The notes under the pieces are model-generated. The model searched no databases. It was not told the DNA's origin and worked only from the letters and a program-made list of their open reading frames with translations. Positions 8,522 through 15,545 of a stretch of 18,620 nucleotides of DNA are shown piece after piece. Each line of letters starts with the position of its first letter. Position 1 is the first letter of the stretch. Source of the stretch: 66-474 sp035277545 (GTDB taxonomy: Bacteria > Pseudomonadota > Gammaproteobacteria > Xanthomonadales > Rhodanobacteraceae); NCBI GenBank assembly GCA_035277545.1, contig DATEKI010000254.1:1-18620 (forward strand). The letters are read 5' to 3'. Both the position numbers and the translations under genes were made by a program.

Positions 8522-10087
8522 TCACTTCAACCGCTCCGCGATCCGGTCGGTCACGCGCATCGCATTTGCGATGATGGTGAGCGTCGGGTTCACCGCGCCG
8601 ATCGACGGGAAGAAACTGGCGTCGACGACATAAAGATTGTCGAGTTCGTGCGCCTTGCAATCGAGATCGAGCACCGAGGTTTCCGGGTCGGCGCCGAAGC
8701 GCGCGGTGCCGGCCTGGTGCGCGGTGCCGCCGATCGGGATGTCCTTGCCGAGATACAGCTTGCGTTCGACGAGGCGCGGATGCGCGCCGATCGGTTCCAG
8801 CAGCGCTTCCAGTTTCGCGCGCAGCCGGTGGTGCGCTTCCATGTTGTTGTCGGTCTGCTCGACCACCACGCGGTCGCCGTCATAGCGGATGCGGTTTTCG
8901 GGTCGCGGCAGGTCTTCGCTCGACAACCAGAAATCCAGCGAATGCCGCGCCAGGTACTCGAACGGTTTTTCCGGCAACCATTCCAGCCAAGCGGGCAGCG
9001 TTTCGCCGCGGATGGTGTCGGCGTGCGACTTGCCGGTCATCTGGATCAGGCCCAGCGGAAATTCCCAATCGTCCGCGCCGAAGTAGAAATCACTGATGCC
9101 CACGGTCTTCTGGAACACCGTGTCGTTGGGTTCGCGGGTGATCGCCATCAACACCGACTGGTTGTGGCGGATGTAGTTGCGCCCGACCTGGCCGGAGCCG
9201 TTGGCAAGTCCATTGGGATGCCTGTCGTTGGCCGAGCGCAGCAACAGCAACGCTGACGACAGCGCGCCGCAGGCGACCACCACGATGTCGGCCGAATACG
9301 TTTCCATCGTGCCGTTGCGTTCCACCCGCACCGCGTTCACGGCGCGGCCGGCAGCATCGGTGTCGAGCCGTGAAACGTACGCGCCGGTCAGCAGCGTGAC
9401 GTTCGGATGCGCGGCCAGCGCCGGATTGACGCACATGATTTCCGCGTCGGCCTTGCCGCTGGTGGGACACGGATAGCCGTCGAATGCGCCGCAACGGATG
9501 CAAGGACTGGAACGCGCGACCACCCGGTCCTTCTCGTCCAGCAGGATGCCGAGCGGCATGTGGAACGGATGCAGGCCTTGGCGCGCCAACGTGTCGCACA
9601 ACTGCCGCATTCGCGGTTCGTGCGCGACCGGTGGGAACGGGTAGGGTGCGCTGCGATGCGGTTCGGTCGGGTCTTCATCTGCCGCGCCGTGCACGTGGAA
9701 CAGTTTTTCCGCTTCGTCGTAGTACGGCGCGAACACGTCGTACTTCAGCGGCCACGCGGGCGAAATGCCGTCGGCGTGCCGGATTTCCCCGAAGTCGCGT
9801 TCGCGCAGGCGGAACAATGCCGCGCCGTACATCTTGGAATTGCCGCCCACGAAATAGTGCAGGCCCGGATGGAAGGCTTCACCGGTCTTGTCGTACCAGG
9901 TTTCGTTGGCCTGGTAGGCATTGTCGATGAAAACCGATTTCGCGCTCCAGTTATCGGGCGAGCGCTTGAGGAATCCGCCACGTTCCAGCATCAGGATCTT
10001 CTTGCCGGACGGGGCCAGGCGGTGCGCAAGCGTCGCCCCGCCGGGACCGGAGCCGATCACGATCACGTCGTAGTGGTTGCCGGGCAT
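8522..10087 (-). CDS. GMC-family FAD-dependent oxidoreductase
   Basis: The protein has 521 residues. It opens with the Rossmann FAD motif GSGPGG (12-17) and a Glu (E36) in MLERGG expected to bind the ribose. The GMC C-terminal signature is intact: GGTAHQAGTARFG with catalytic H457, VVDASFFPS, and NPTLTIIANAMR with N500. The 43-residue spacing of H457 and N500 is typical of the family's active-site pair. A Cys group (C196, C199, C207, C219) lies where FAD-glucose dehydrogenase-type GMC enzymes carry cysteines for an Fe-S cluster; the spacing differs. No Sec or Tat signal is seen, so it is probably cytoplasmic. It leads a cluster with DoxX, cupin, lactonase and VOC genes. The expected reaction is oxidation of an alcohol or sugar hydroxyl with electron transfer to FAD; the substrate is unknown. 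AAGGGA before the ATG supports the start. Confidence 0.93.
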   Translation of the reverse strand: MPGNHYDVIVIGSGPGGATLAHRLAPSGKKILMLERGGFLKRSPDNWSAKSVFIDNAYQANETWYDKTGEAFHPGLHYFVGGNSKMYGAALFRLRERDFGEIRHADGISPAWPLKYDVFAPYYDEAEKLFHVHGAADEDPTEPHRSAPYPFPPVAHEPRMRQLCDTLARQGLHPFHMPLGILLDEKDRVVARSSPCIRCGAFDGYPCPTSGKADAEIMCVNPALAAHPNVTLLTGAYVSRLDTDAAGRAVNAVRVERNGTMETYSADIVVVACGALSSALLLLRSANDRHPNGLANGSGQVGRNYIRHNQSVLMAITREPNDTVFQKTVGISDFYFGADDWEFPLGLIQMTGKSHADTIRGETLPAWLEWLPEKPFEYLARHSLDFWLSSEDLPRPENRIRYDGDRVVVEQTDNNMEAHHRLRAKLEALLEPIGAHPRLVERKLYLGKDIPIGGTAHQAGTARFGADPETSVLDLDCKAHELDNLYVVDASFFPSIGAVNPTLTIIANAMRVTDRIAERLK

Positions 10088-10127
10088 GTCCGTCCCTTCG
10101 GTGCCGCACGGCGGCGAAGTTGCGGGT

Positions 10128-10158
10128 TTTACACGTGGCCGCGTCTAATCCAGGTCAA
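10128..10158 (-). promoter_or_regulatory. Possible sigma70 promoter for the GMC operon
   Basis: On the minus strand TTGACC (10158-10153) is followed after 19 nt by TGTAAA (10133-10128), about 40 nt before the GMC ATG. The -35 box is good, but the -10 box is poor and the spacer long. No operator was identified. Confidence 0.35.
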
Positions 10159-10170
10159 CGGCGTGGCGAT

Positions 10171-10199
10171 TTGGTGCAGCATCGCGGCACGGCTATACT
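10171..10199 (+). promoter_or_regulatory. Sigma70-like promoter for the cytochrome c gene
   Basis: TTGGTG (10171-10176), a 17-nt spacer and TATACT (10194-10199, five of six consensus bases) precede the cytochrome start by about 65 nt. It lies in the divergent region shared with the GMC operon, about 15 nt from that operon's candidate -35 box, so the two could be co-regulated. Confidence 0.55.
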
Positions 10200-10264
10200 C
10201 GCCGGGATATGTGGCGTCCGCGGGGGCCCGGGGACACCGTTCGCCTTTCAACCGGAGTTCGCAA

Positions 10265-10798
10265 GTGAGCACGCATCTCACCCCATCCGACCGTACCTTC
10301 ATGAAGCACTTCGCGGTCATGATCGCCATGCTCGCGGGCACAGCGGTGGTGCTCATCATCATCGGCACGTTCGTGTGGGCCTCGCTGCCCAAGGAAAGCA
10401 ACCAGCGGGAACAGCAGCGTGCGGGCGAGCGCATCACGCCGGTCGCCGCGGTGTACGCGGGCGACACCGGCCGCGCCGCGATGGAGGCCGCCAAGGCCGC
10501 CGCGGACAAGGCGGCGGCGTCGCAGGTGGCTTACGGCGGGACGACCGACGGCAAGACGGTCTTCGATCACCTGTGCACCACCTGCCATTCGACCGGTGCC
10601 GCGGGCGCGCCGAAGATCACCGACAAGGCCGCGTGGGCGCCGCGCATCAAGGAAGGCATCGCGACGCTGGTGAAGCACGCGGTCGATGGCTACACCGGCC
10701 CCGACGGCAACCACATGCCGGCCAAGGGCGGCAACCCCGCGCTCACCGACGCGCAGGTCGAAGCCACCGTGAAGTGGATGGTCAGCCAGGTGAAATGA
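10265..10798 (+). CDS. Membrane-anchored mono-haem cytochrome c (cytochrome c5-like)
   Basis: I chose the GTG at 10265 because GGAG (10254-10257) sits 7 nt upstream; the in-frame ATG at 10301 has no Shine-Dalgarno. The product has 177 residues: a short cytoplasmic tail, one membrane helix or uncleaved signal anchor (about 16-36), an Ala/Lys-rich linker (about 65-90) and a C-terminal haem domain. CTTCH (104-108) binds haem covalently. M151 in GNHMPAKGG is the likely sixth ligand, followed by ALTDAQVEATVKWM, the usual last helix of cytochrome c5-type domains. It should act in the periplasm as an electron carrier tethered to the inner membrane. It is divergent from the GMC operon; whether it accepts those electrons or serves general respiration is unresolved. 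Confidence 0.9.
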   Translation: MSTHLTPSDRTFMKHFAVMIAMLAGTAVVLIIIGTFVWASLPKESNQREQQRAGERITPVAAVYAGDTGRAAMEAAKAAADKAAASQVAYGGTTDGKTVFDHLCTTCHSTGAAGAPKITDKAAWAPRIKEGIATLVKHAVDGYTGPDGNHMPAKGGNPALTDAQVEATVKWMVSQVK

Positions 10799-10911
10799 CG
10801 CGCGTTTGCGCAATGCGCCTGCCGTGGCGCGATCGACGCGCGCTGCGCGGACGGACGCTGCGGCGGGCTTGCGCATCCTGGATGCCACTGGCGCCGCGTA
10901 AGCGCCGCTTC

Positions 10912-11340
10912 TCACCCCGCGATGTAACGCTGCAACTGGTCGATCTCGGTCGCCTGGTCGTTGATGACGGCCTTCACGAGATCGCCGATCGAGACGATGC
11001 CGACCAGGGTGCCGTTTTCCAGAACGGGCAGGTGGCGCACGCGCAATTCGGTGCACAGACGCATGCACTCGTCCACCGTGGTGGCCAATGAGACACTGGT
11101 CGGCGCGGGGGTCATGATGTCGGACACCGGCGTCTCGCGCGAAGAATGGCCTTTCAGGATGACCTTGCGCGCGTAGTCGCGCTCGGTAACGATGCCTGCC
11201 AGCGCCTCGCCGCGCAGCACCAGCAGCGCGCCGACGCCGCGTTCGGCCATCATGCGGATCGCATCCAGCACCGGTGCTTCCGGCGCGATGCTGTAGACCG
11301 CGCTGCCCTTGTCTTCCAGTAGATGCCTGACCTGTCGCAT
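10912..11340 (-). CDS. Two-CBS-domain protein
   Basis: The protein has 142 residues and consists almost only of a CBS pair: about 14-63 (ending GIVTERDYARKV) and about 77-130 (MTPAPTSVSLATTVDECM to GIVSIGDLVKAV). CBS pairs bind adenine nucleotides or S-adenosylmethionine and regulate partner proteins; stand-alone versions are usually sensors of unknown target. A strong Shine-Dalgarno (GAGGAGG on the minus strand, 11352-11346) fixes the ATG at 11340, although the frame stays open for another 62 codons into the structured element. It is convergent with the cytochrome gene and downstream of mtgA. Confidence 0.93.
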   Translation of the reverse strand: MRQVRHLLEDKGSAVYSIAPEAPVLDAIRMMAERGVGALLVLRGEALAGIVTERDYARKVILKGHSSRETPVSDIMTPAPTSVSLATTVDECMRLCTELRVRHLPVLENGTLVGIVSIGDLVKAVINDQATEIDQLQRYIAG

Positions 11341-11345
11341 GGCGT

Positions 11346-11352
11346 CCTCCTC
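11346..11352 (-). promoter_or_regulatory. Shine-Dalgarno of the CBS gene
   Basis: GAGGAGG on the minus strand sits 5 nt before the ATG at 11340. It shows that the long upstream in-frame extension is not translated as part of this protein. Confidence 0.85.
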
Positions 11353-11368
11353 AGGATCGCGGAAGGTG

Positions 11369-11636
11369 GGGCCTGTCAACGCTATGCCAAATGAGCCGCG
11401 TTGCTTCCGCAGCGGTCGCCAGACGAGGCGCGCGCCGCAGCGCCAGAGTGGTTCTCTGGTCAAGGCGCGCACCGATGGACGGCGGCCGCTGCGGGGCAAC
11501 CCTTCGGGCCGGGGCCCTTTGCCCACATGGCTGCGTCATCACTCGTCGATGTATCGACATACACCGTCCTCGTTCTTCCTTGCCCTGCGGGCAAAGGGCC
11601 GCCGGCGCGGCCATGTGGCATAGCGTTGGCAGGCCC
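11369..11636. repeat. 268-bp structured intergenic element with 25-nt inverted terminal repeats and nested inverted repeats
   Basis: The outer arms, 11369-11393 and 11612-11636, are inverted copies matching at 23 of 25 positions. Inside are two further stems. Arm 1 is 11407-11420 with 11481-11494 (13 of 14). Within it GCGCGCC (11430-11436) faces GGCGCGC (11464-11470), and CCAGAG (11443-11448) faces CTCTGG (11454-11459) across a 5-nt loop. Arm 2 is 11513-11524 with 11589-11600 (12 of 12), enclosing a 64-nt loop. Two of the three mismatches in the main stems become U-G pairs in plus-strand RNA. The element fills almost the whole gap between the mtgA stop (11643) and the CBS ribosome-binding region. 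There is no convincing protein-coding frame, no transposase and no clear target-site duplication. Candidates: a MITE-like or REP-type mobile repeat, or a structured RNA or terminator. The inverted repeats are plain in the sequence; the class is inference. Confidence 0.75.
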
Positions 11637-11642
11637 TTGATT

Positions 11643-12437
11643 CTAGCGCTTGCGGTAGCGCCGTTGCGGATCATCCACGCGGGGTTTGGGCGGATGTTCA
11701 TCCAGCACGTAACCCACGCCGCCGAGCTGGCGCATCTGCTGTTCGATCCACGCGGCGCGCCGCTGGACATAGGCCGACGGCCTGCCTGCGTGCCAGCCGC
11801 GCGGATTGGGCAGCACGGCGGCCAGCAGCGCCGCCTGGTGCGCAGTCAGGCGCGAAGCGGGTTCATGGAACCATGCCTGCGCCGCGGCCTCGACGCCATA
11901 GATGCCGTCGCCCAGTTCGGCGATGTTGGCGTACACCTCGAGCACCCGGCGCTTGGGCCAGGTGATGTCGATCAGCACCGTGAAGTACGCCTCCAGCCCC
12001 TTGCGGAAAAAGCCGCCGCCGCTCCACAGGAAAAGGTTGCGCGCGGTCTGCTGGGTGATGGTGCTGGCGCCGCGCAGGTGCCCGCCCGCTTCGGCGACGT
12101 CGATCGCGGATTTGATCGATGCGATGTCGAAGCCGTGGTTGAACGGAAAGGTCTGGTCTTCGCCCGCGACCATCGCGAGCGGCGCCACCGGCGCGATCTT
12201 CGTCCACGGCACCCACTGGTAATGAACCACGAAATCGCGGTTGCCATGCCACGCCTGCGAAAGCTTGCGTTCCAGCATGTAGGCGCTGGTGAGGGGTGGC
12301 ACGAAACGCAGGACCAGCACCGGCAGCCAGGTGGCCGCGATGAATGCAAGCACCAGCCACGCCAGCCACGTCAGCCAGCGGCGCGTGCGCGAATGGTGCG
12401 ACCGCATGCCGGCCGGGGCAGATGCATCCCGGGTCAT
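11643..12437 (-). CDS. mtgA: Monofunctional biosynthetic peptidoglycan transglycosylase
   Basis: The protein has 264 residues in the GT51 family. One membrane anchor lies at about 22-45. Catalytic motif 1 is AGEDQTFPFNHGFD, with the expected catalytic E93. RGASTITQQTARNLFLW (123-139) and LEVYANIAELGDGIYG (166-181) are the other GT51 signatures. It polymerises lipid II into glycan strands on the periplasmic face of the inner membrane and lacks the transpeptidase domain of class A PBPs. I took the ATG at 12437 because it overlaps the preceding GGDEF/EAL stop as ATGA (12437-12434). An alternative ATG at 12407 would give 254 residues, and neither has a clear Shine-Dalgarno. Co-expression with a c-di-GMP protein is implied by the overlap. 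Confidence 0.96.
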   Translation of the reverse strand: MTRDASAPAGMRSHHSRTRRWLTWLAWLVLAFIAATWLPVLVLRFVPPLTSAYMLERKLSQAWHGNRDFVVHYQWVPWTKIAPVAPLAMVAGEDQTFPFNHGFDIASIKSAIDVAEAGGHLRGASTITQQTARNLFLWSGGGFFRKGLEAYFTVLIDITWPKRRVLEVYANIAELGDGIYGVEAAAQAWFHEPASRLTAHQAALLAAVLPNPRGWHAGRPSAYVQRRAAWIEQQMRQLGGVGYVLDEHPPKPRVDDPQRRYRKR

Positions 12438-15328
12438 GCCATGGTGTCGGATGCCGTGCTGCCGACCCAGGTTTCGAACGGCTGCGCAGGCGAATACAGG
12501 AAACCCTGAGCATGCCGGCACCCCATCTCCAACAGCAGGTCACGCTGCTCGGCCGTTTCCACGCCTTCGGCGATCACCTGCATCGACAGCAGCTTCGCCA
12601 TCGCCAGGATCGAGCGGATCACGGCGTCGCTGCCGCCTTCGCTGTGGCTGGACAGGCCGCGGATGAACGACTGGTCGATCTTGAGCGCGTGCACCGGGTA
12701 CTGGTGCAGGTACGACAGCGACGAGTAGCCGGTGCCGAAATCGTCCAGCGAAATGCGGATGCCGGCGTTGCACAGGACTTGCAGCGTGCGCTTGGCTTCC
12801 GGTGGATTGTCCAGCATCGCGCGCTCGGTGATCTCCAGGCGGATGCGCGCGGGTGGCACGCCATGGTCGGCCAGCAACTGCAACAGGCGCCGGTCGAGAT
12901 CCGGATTGCGGAAATGCCGGGCCGACAGGTTGATGCCGACGAATGCATCACCGTTCCCGGCCAGGTCGTTGGCCTGCCGGCACACCTGCGCGAAGATCTG
13001 CCAGTCGATGGTTTCCGACGCGCCGGTGTCTTCGGCGACGTTGAGGAATTCGCCCGGCAGCAGCAGGCCGCGTTTGGGGTGCTGCCAGCGCATCAGCGCT
13101 TCGTAGCCAATCGTCGTGCCGTTCTGGATGTCCACCACCGGCTGGTAGAACGGCACGAATTCCTCGCGCGTGATGCCGCGGCGCAGGTCGTTTTCGATTT
13201 CCAGCAGCGACACCGCCTGCTGGCGAAGCCCTTCGTCGAACACCGCGTAACGGTGGCGCCCGTCGGCCTTGGCGCGATACATCGCCGAGTCGGCGTCGCG
13301 CAGCAATTCTTCCGGATGCCGGTAGTGCTCGGCGGCGAGGGTGATGCCGATCGAGGTCGAGGTGAACAGTTCCTTCGCCGCCAGCCGGAACGGCGCGTTG
13401 AGGTCGTCGATGATGCGCTTGGCGATGCGGCAGGCCTTGTCGGCGTCGGCGATGCCTTCCAGCAGCACGCCGAATTCGTCGCCGCCGAGGCGTGCGACCA
13501 CGTCCTCGGATTTGACGCAGGAACGGATGCGGCTGCCGGCCTGGAACAGCAGGTCGTCGCCGATCAGGTGCCCGACCGAATCGTTGATCACCTTGAAACG
13601 GTCGAGGTCCATGAACAGCACCGCGAAGCCCTTCGACGGATCCGCATGGAAGCGTTCCAGCGCGCGCTCGAGCCGTTGCATCAGCAGGCTGCGGTTGGGC
13701 AGCCCGGTCAGTGAATCGTGCAGCGTTTCGTATTTCAGGCGCGCTTCGATGCGTTCCCGTTCGGCGATCTGCGCGCGCAGGTCGCGGTTGGCCAGCGCCA
13801 GCGCGCGGGTGCGCTCGCCGACACGATGTTCGAGGTTGGAATACGCGCGGCGCAGCGATTCGGCCGCGCGCACGCGCTCCAGCGCGTTGGCGATGTGGTA
13901 GGAGACGAACGTCAGCAGTTCCTGGTCGCGCAGCGTGTAGTGGTGTTCCGGCGAGTAGCTCTGCACCGCCAGCGCGCCGACGGTGTGTTCGGCGCAGACC
14001 AGCGGCACGCCCAGCCAGCAGAGCGCATCGGCACCGGACTGCGCCACTTCGCCCTCGGCGCGCAGCTTGGCGATTTCCGGCGCATTGGCGAGCATGGCGG
14101 CGCCGTTGCGCAACACGTATTCGGTCATGCCGTTGGCAAGCTTGCGAGGCTGGCGTTGGCGGTCGTACTCGTCAACCGAATACGGAAAGGTCAGTTCGGT
14201 GCCGTCCTCGGACAGCAACGCGATGTAGAAATTGCGCGCGTACAACAGTCCCCCGACAACGCGATGCACGGCGGCGTAGAAATTGTCGATGCTGTCGGTG
14301 GTGCTGGCCAGTTCCGCGATCCGGAACAAAGCCGCCTGCAGCCGTTCGCCGCGCTGGCTCTCCAGCACTTGTTGCTGCAGCACGCGATTGGCATCACGCA
14401 GCGCTTCGGTGCGTTCGCCCACGCGGTGCTCGAGTTCGGCGTGCGCCAGGCGCCGTTCCAGCGCAGTCTGGATGTGCTGCGCCACGTAGATCAGCAGCGC
14501 CTTGTCCTGCTCGTCGTAGTGGTGCGTTTCGTCGTAGCTCTGCACGACCACGCAGCCGACCACTTCGCTGCCGCGCAACAGCGGCACGCCGAGCCAGTCC
14601 ACGCATTCGGCACCGGTCCCGTGGAAAGGGCCGTGCACCTGCCGGCCGATCGCCGGCAGCGAACCCATCAGCGGCTTGCCGTCACGGATCACGTACCAGG
14701 TGGGTCCGTGCAGGATGGCCTCCATGGGAAGGTCGCTGTCGGGCAGTGGCGGGTCGGCATCCACCGTGTCCGAGTAGTACGGAAACCGCACGCTGTCGCG
14801 CTTGGGATCGTACAACGCGATGTAGAAGTTCTCCGCGTACATCAGGCTGCCGACGATCCCGTGCAGCGCATGGAACATCGGGGTGAGGTTGGAACCGACC
14901 GCGCTGGCCTGGTCGGCGATGGCGTACAACGCACGCTGCAGGCGCTCCGCCCGCGCAAGCTGCTTGACCGAATCGCTCAATTGGTTCCGGTGCACGAGCG
15001 CGCGGACGCGCGCGTCGATCATCTCCGCGGCCGTTTCGATCAGCGGTTGGGCATCGTTCCCTTCCACGGGTGCACTGATCTGCAGCGATTCGTGTTCGGA
15101 CAGGTGGACGCGCTTGACGCTGACGTCCGGTTCGGGGGGCGGCTCGATGGCTGCCTGGCAGCGCTTGACCCGGGCTTCCGGTGCCAGCTTTGCCAGCAAG
15201 GCAACGGCCGCTGCGGCCACGCCGTCGATGTCGGAGGCCGCCCACAGCTCGTTGATCGCGTGGCACAAAACCGCTGTGGTCGGCGGCTTGCTGGCCGATG
15301 CAGCCAGATGATGAACGTCGCCTGCCAT
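12434..15328 (-). CDS. GAF-GAF-GGDEF-EAL cyclic-di-GMP turnover protein
   Basis: The protein has 964 residues. Residues 1-120 are poorly conserved and may hold a degenerate sensor. Two GAF units follow, about 140-295 and 340-485. Each is introduced by ERLQxAL (128 and 328) and closed by LEHRVGERT (299 and 499), so the unit is an internal duplication of exactly 200 residues. A helical linker (about 500-530) leads to the GGDEF domain with an intact GGDEF motif (615-619) and to the EAL domain with EAL (743-745), DDFGTGYSS and EGVET. Both domains therefore look potentially catalytic, as diguanylate cyclase and phosphodiesterase. The inhibitory I-site position reads KSED instead of RxxD. No membrane segment or signal peptide is evident, so it is probably a cytoplasmic sensor of an unknown ligand. 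It shares a 4-nt overlap with mtgA. Confidence 0.96.
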   Translation of the reverse strand: MAGDVHHLAASASKPPTTAVLCHAINELWAASDIDGVAAAAVALLAKLAPEARVKRCQAAIEPPPEPDVSVKRVHLSEHESLQISAPVEGNDAQPLIETAAEMIDARVRALVHRNQLSDSVKQLARAERLQRALYAIADQASAVGSNLTPMFHALHGIVGSLMYAENFYIALYDPKRDSVRFPYYSDTVDADPPLPDSDLPMEAILHGPTWYVIRDGKPLMGSLPAIGRQVHGPFHGTGAECVDWLGVPLLRGSEVVGCVVVQSYDETHHYDEQDKALLIYVAQHIQTALERRLAHAELEHRVGERTEALRDANRVLQQQVLESQRGERLQAALFRIAELASTTDSIDNFYAAVHRVVGGLLYARNFYIALLSEDGTELTFPYSVDEYDRQRQPRKLANGMTEYVLRNGAAMLANAPEIAKLRAEGEVAQSGADALCWLGVPLVCAEHTVGALAVQSYSPEHHYTLRDQELLTFVSYHIANALERVRAAESLRRAYSNLEHRVGERTRALALANRDLRAQIAERERIEARLKYETLHDSLTGLPNRSLLMQRLERALERFHADPSKGFAVLFMDLDRFKVINDSVGHLIGDDLLFQAGSRIRSCVKSEDVVARLGGDEFGVLLEGIADADKACRIAKRIIDDLNAPFRLAAKELFTSTSIGITLAAEHYRHPEELLRDADSAMYRAKADGRHRYAVFDEGLRQQAVSLLEIENDLRRGITREEFVPFYQPVVDIQNGTTIGYEALMRWQHPKRGLLLPGEFLNVAEDTGASETIDWQIFAQVCRQANDLAGNGDAFVGINLSARHFRNPDLDRRLLQLLADHGVPPARIRLEITERAMLDNPPEAKRTLQVLCNAGIRISLDDFGTGYSSLSYLHQYPVHALKIDQSFIRGLSSHSEGGSDAVIRSILAMAKLLSMQVIAEGVETAEQRDLLLEMGCRHAQGFLYSPAQPFETWVGSTASDTMA

Positions 15329-15356
15329 GTGTGGTCCAACCCCCGCAACGATTCAG

Positions 15357-15386
15357 AGTGTAACCCGTAGTTCCCGCGCTGGTCAC
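15357..15386 (-). promoter_or_regulatory. Probable sigma70 promoter for the GGDEF/EAL-mtgA operon
   Basis: On the minus strand GTGACC (15386-15381), an 18-nt spacer and TACACT (15362-15357) give a predicted transcript start near 15350, about 22 nt before the ATG at 15328. Each box matches four of six consensus bases. Confidence 0.45.
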
Positions 15387-15445
15387 CCACCAACGCGCGC
15401 GGCCGGCGAGGCAATGGCTTCGTGCACCCGCCGGTTCATGAATTG

Positions 15446-15475
15446 TTAGCAAAATGTAATTTCGTGGCGTACAAT
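15446..15475 (+). promoter_or_regulatory. Sigma70-like promoter for the secreted hypothetical gene
   Basis: TTAGCA (15446-15451), an 18-nt spacer and TACAAT (15470-15475, five of six) lie in an A/T-rich patch that stands out from the GC-rich surroundings. An ATG at 15474 overlaps the -10 box and so cannot be the real start of the gene. Confidence 0.5.
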
Positions 15476-15487
15476 GAAACCCAAAGA

Positions 15488-15507
15488 CGGTACGGGTTTC
15501 CGTGCCG
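15488..15507 (+). promoter_or_regulatory. Hairpin near the predicted 5' end of the transcript
   Basis: CGGTACGG (15488-15495) pairs with CCGTGCCG (15500-15507) around a GTTT tetraloop: seven Watson-Crick pairs and one U-G. It starts only a few nucleotides after the predicted transcript start. It could be an mRNA-stabilising stem or an RNA control element. No T-run follows, so it is not a typical terminator. Confidence 0.45.
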
Positions 15508-15545
15508 CGTTTACGGTTGGACAAGGGTTTATCCGGGTTCTGGAT

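Noticed and set aside
9407..10264. A 286-codon N-terminal extension of the cytochrome c frame
   Set aside because: It is antisense to the GMC gene and lacks domain signal. The GTG at 10265 has a Shine-Dalgarno and a promoter upstream.
10799..10911. Possible bidirectional terminator between the convergent cytochrome and CBS genes
   Set aside because: Only a 5-bp GGCGC/GCGCC stem without a T-run is visible; GC-rich DNA gives such stems by chance.
11391..12509. Open frames within and beyond the 268-bp element (for example plus strand 11391-12509)
   Set aside because: The coding-like pattern comes from overlap with mtgA on the other strand. Several frames are open through the element on both strands without a ribosome site or recognisable domain.
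13718..15370. A 550-codon plus-strand frame antisense to the GGDEF/EAL gene
   Set aside because: It is a codon-register antisense shadow. The minus strand carries intact GAF, GGDEF and EAL motifs.
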